DNA of 22,783 nucleotides from an uncultured Campylobacter sp. (GTDB lineage Bacteria > Campylobacterota > Campylobacteria > Campylobacterales > Campylobacteraceae): NCBI RefSeq assembly GCF_937996225.1, contig NZ_CALKTC010000080.1:1-22783 (forward strand), read 5' to 3'. A model generated the notes under the pieces. That model saw nothing but the letters and a program-made list of their open reading frames with translations. It was not told the DNA's origin and ran no database searches. Shown here one piece after another: positions 22,203 to 22,783 of the stretch; the stretch's first letter is position 1, and the number at the start of each line of letters is the position of its first letter. A program made the position numbers and the translations under genes.

Positions 22203-22783
22203 GAAGCTCCTTAATTTTTCACGCATAGTAGCAAAATTTTGATTAAATTAAAGGCGTAGTGTGATTTTATAGGCTCGAGTAAATTTCATAGATAAGTGTT
22301 GGCATCAAAATTTCGGCGAATAGTTTTAATTGCAAGCGCCTTATCAAAATAGCTGCGCTAAAATTTAGATATAGAGCTTTAAATTAAAATCTCCATAATA
22401 AAATTTAGACCATAAATCTTTTTTGAAAGTTTTACGTAATTTATAAAGTTTATCTGATATCAATTAAAAAACAAGCACGCTGCAAATTTAATGACGATAA
22501 AATTTCAGTTATATAAAGCTACTTTGTAGAATTTTATGTAAAATTATAAGTATAATTTTACTAAGAATAACAAAAATTTGAGTTCAAATTAATTTCAAAA
22601 TAAATTTTAGAGTAAATATTTTAAATTCTTTTTATAAGATTACCGCGTTAAATTCGTTATTTCTTGTATAATTCTATAGTCTGCACTAGCGTATAATTAA
22701 AGGCACGGATATTATTAAAGAATCGAAAAACGTGTGCATTATAAAATACAAAACGTTCTTTATATAATGCTAATTTGATTTGC
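22203..22783. other. AT-rich gene-free end of window with promoter-like boxes
   Basis: 581 bp without a gene; very AT-rich compared with the left half of the window. Perfect TATAAT hexamers on the plus strand at 22667-22672, 22692-22697 and 22763-22768 suggest promoters for a gene or RNA beginning right of the window. The rhomboid promoter should also lie here, near 22203-22300, but I cannot single out one. Confidence 0.4.

Overview
The window looks like a chromosomal segment of a Campylobacterota bacterium, most likely a higher-GC Campylobacter (C. gracilis or a close relative). The reasons are the four-gene oorDABC cluster beside a malate dehydrogenase gene, a XerH-type single recombinase, a desulforubrerythrin-type rubrerythrin, and the very frequent AT-palindromic motif AAATTTTAAAATTT in otherwise GC-rich spacers. 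The species is inferred from memory of these traits and was not tested. No tRNA, rRNA, CRISPR array or insertion sequence was recognised.

Layout. (1) 1-6996, minus strand: a drug-exporter locus like E. coli ybhGFSR, with membrane fusion protein (6031-6996), fused double ATPase (2807-4672) and ABC-2 permease (329-1960). A second permease may lie beyond the left edge. The genes are separated by long repeat-filled spacers, and repeats have also expanded inside the ATPase linker and the permease periplasmic domain. The 0.86 kb between ATPase and permease is one open frame (1957-2820) that overlaps both neighbours and is built from 18-bp and 36-bp AAATTT units. (2) 6997-8369: promoter/operator, two copies of a small palindromic element, a strong hairpin and a divergent flavodoxin gene. 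(3) 8370-9977: a glycine-zipper lipoprotein and an AT-rich orphan gene followed by a decayed frame. (4) 9978-14074, minus: oorDABC (2-oxoglutarate:acceptor oxidoreductase) and mdh. sucCD, which I recall lying between them in C. jejuni, are absent here. (5) 14184-18910: mltG, divergent from an AsmA-like gene that overlaps xerH. (6) 18911-22783: a 0.95 kb gene-free region rich in inverted repeats, then rubrerythrin, SixA-like phosphatase and rhomboid protease, all minus, and an AT-rich promoter-like end.

How the genes fit together. OorDABC and malate dehydrogenase belong to the microaerobic/anaerobic TCA pathway. The flavodoxin could carry electrons from OOR, and rubrerythrin would protect these oxygen-sensitive enzymes from peroxide. 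MltG, AsmA-like and XerH serve cell-envelope synthesis and chromosome resolution. The most unusual feature is the system of AAATTT-cored arrays. Their spacings are mostly multiples of six (18, 24, 30, 36, 42, 54 bp), and they fill spacers, extend protein linkers and keep a long translationally coupled frame open between two ABC transporter genes.
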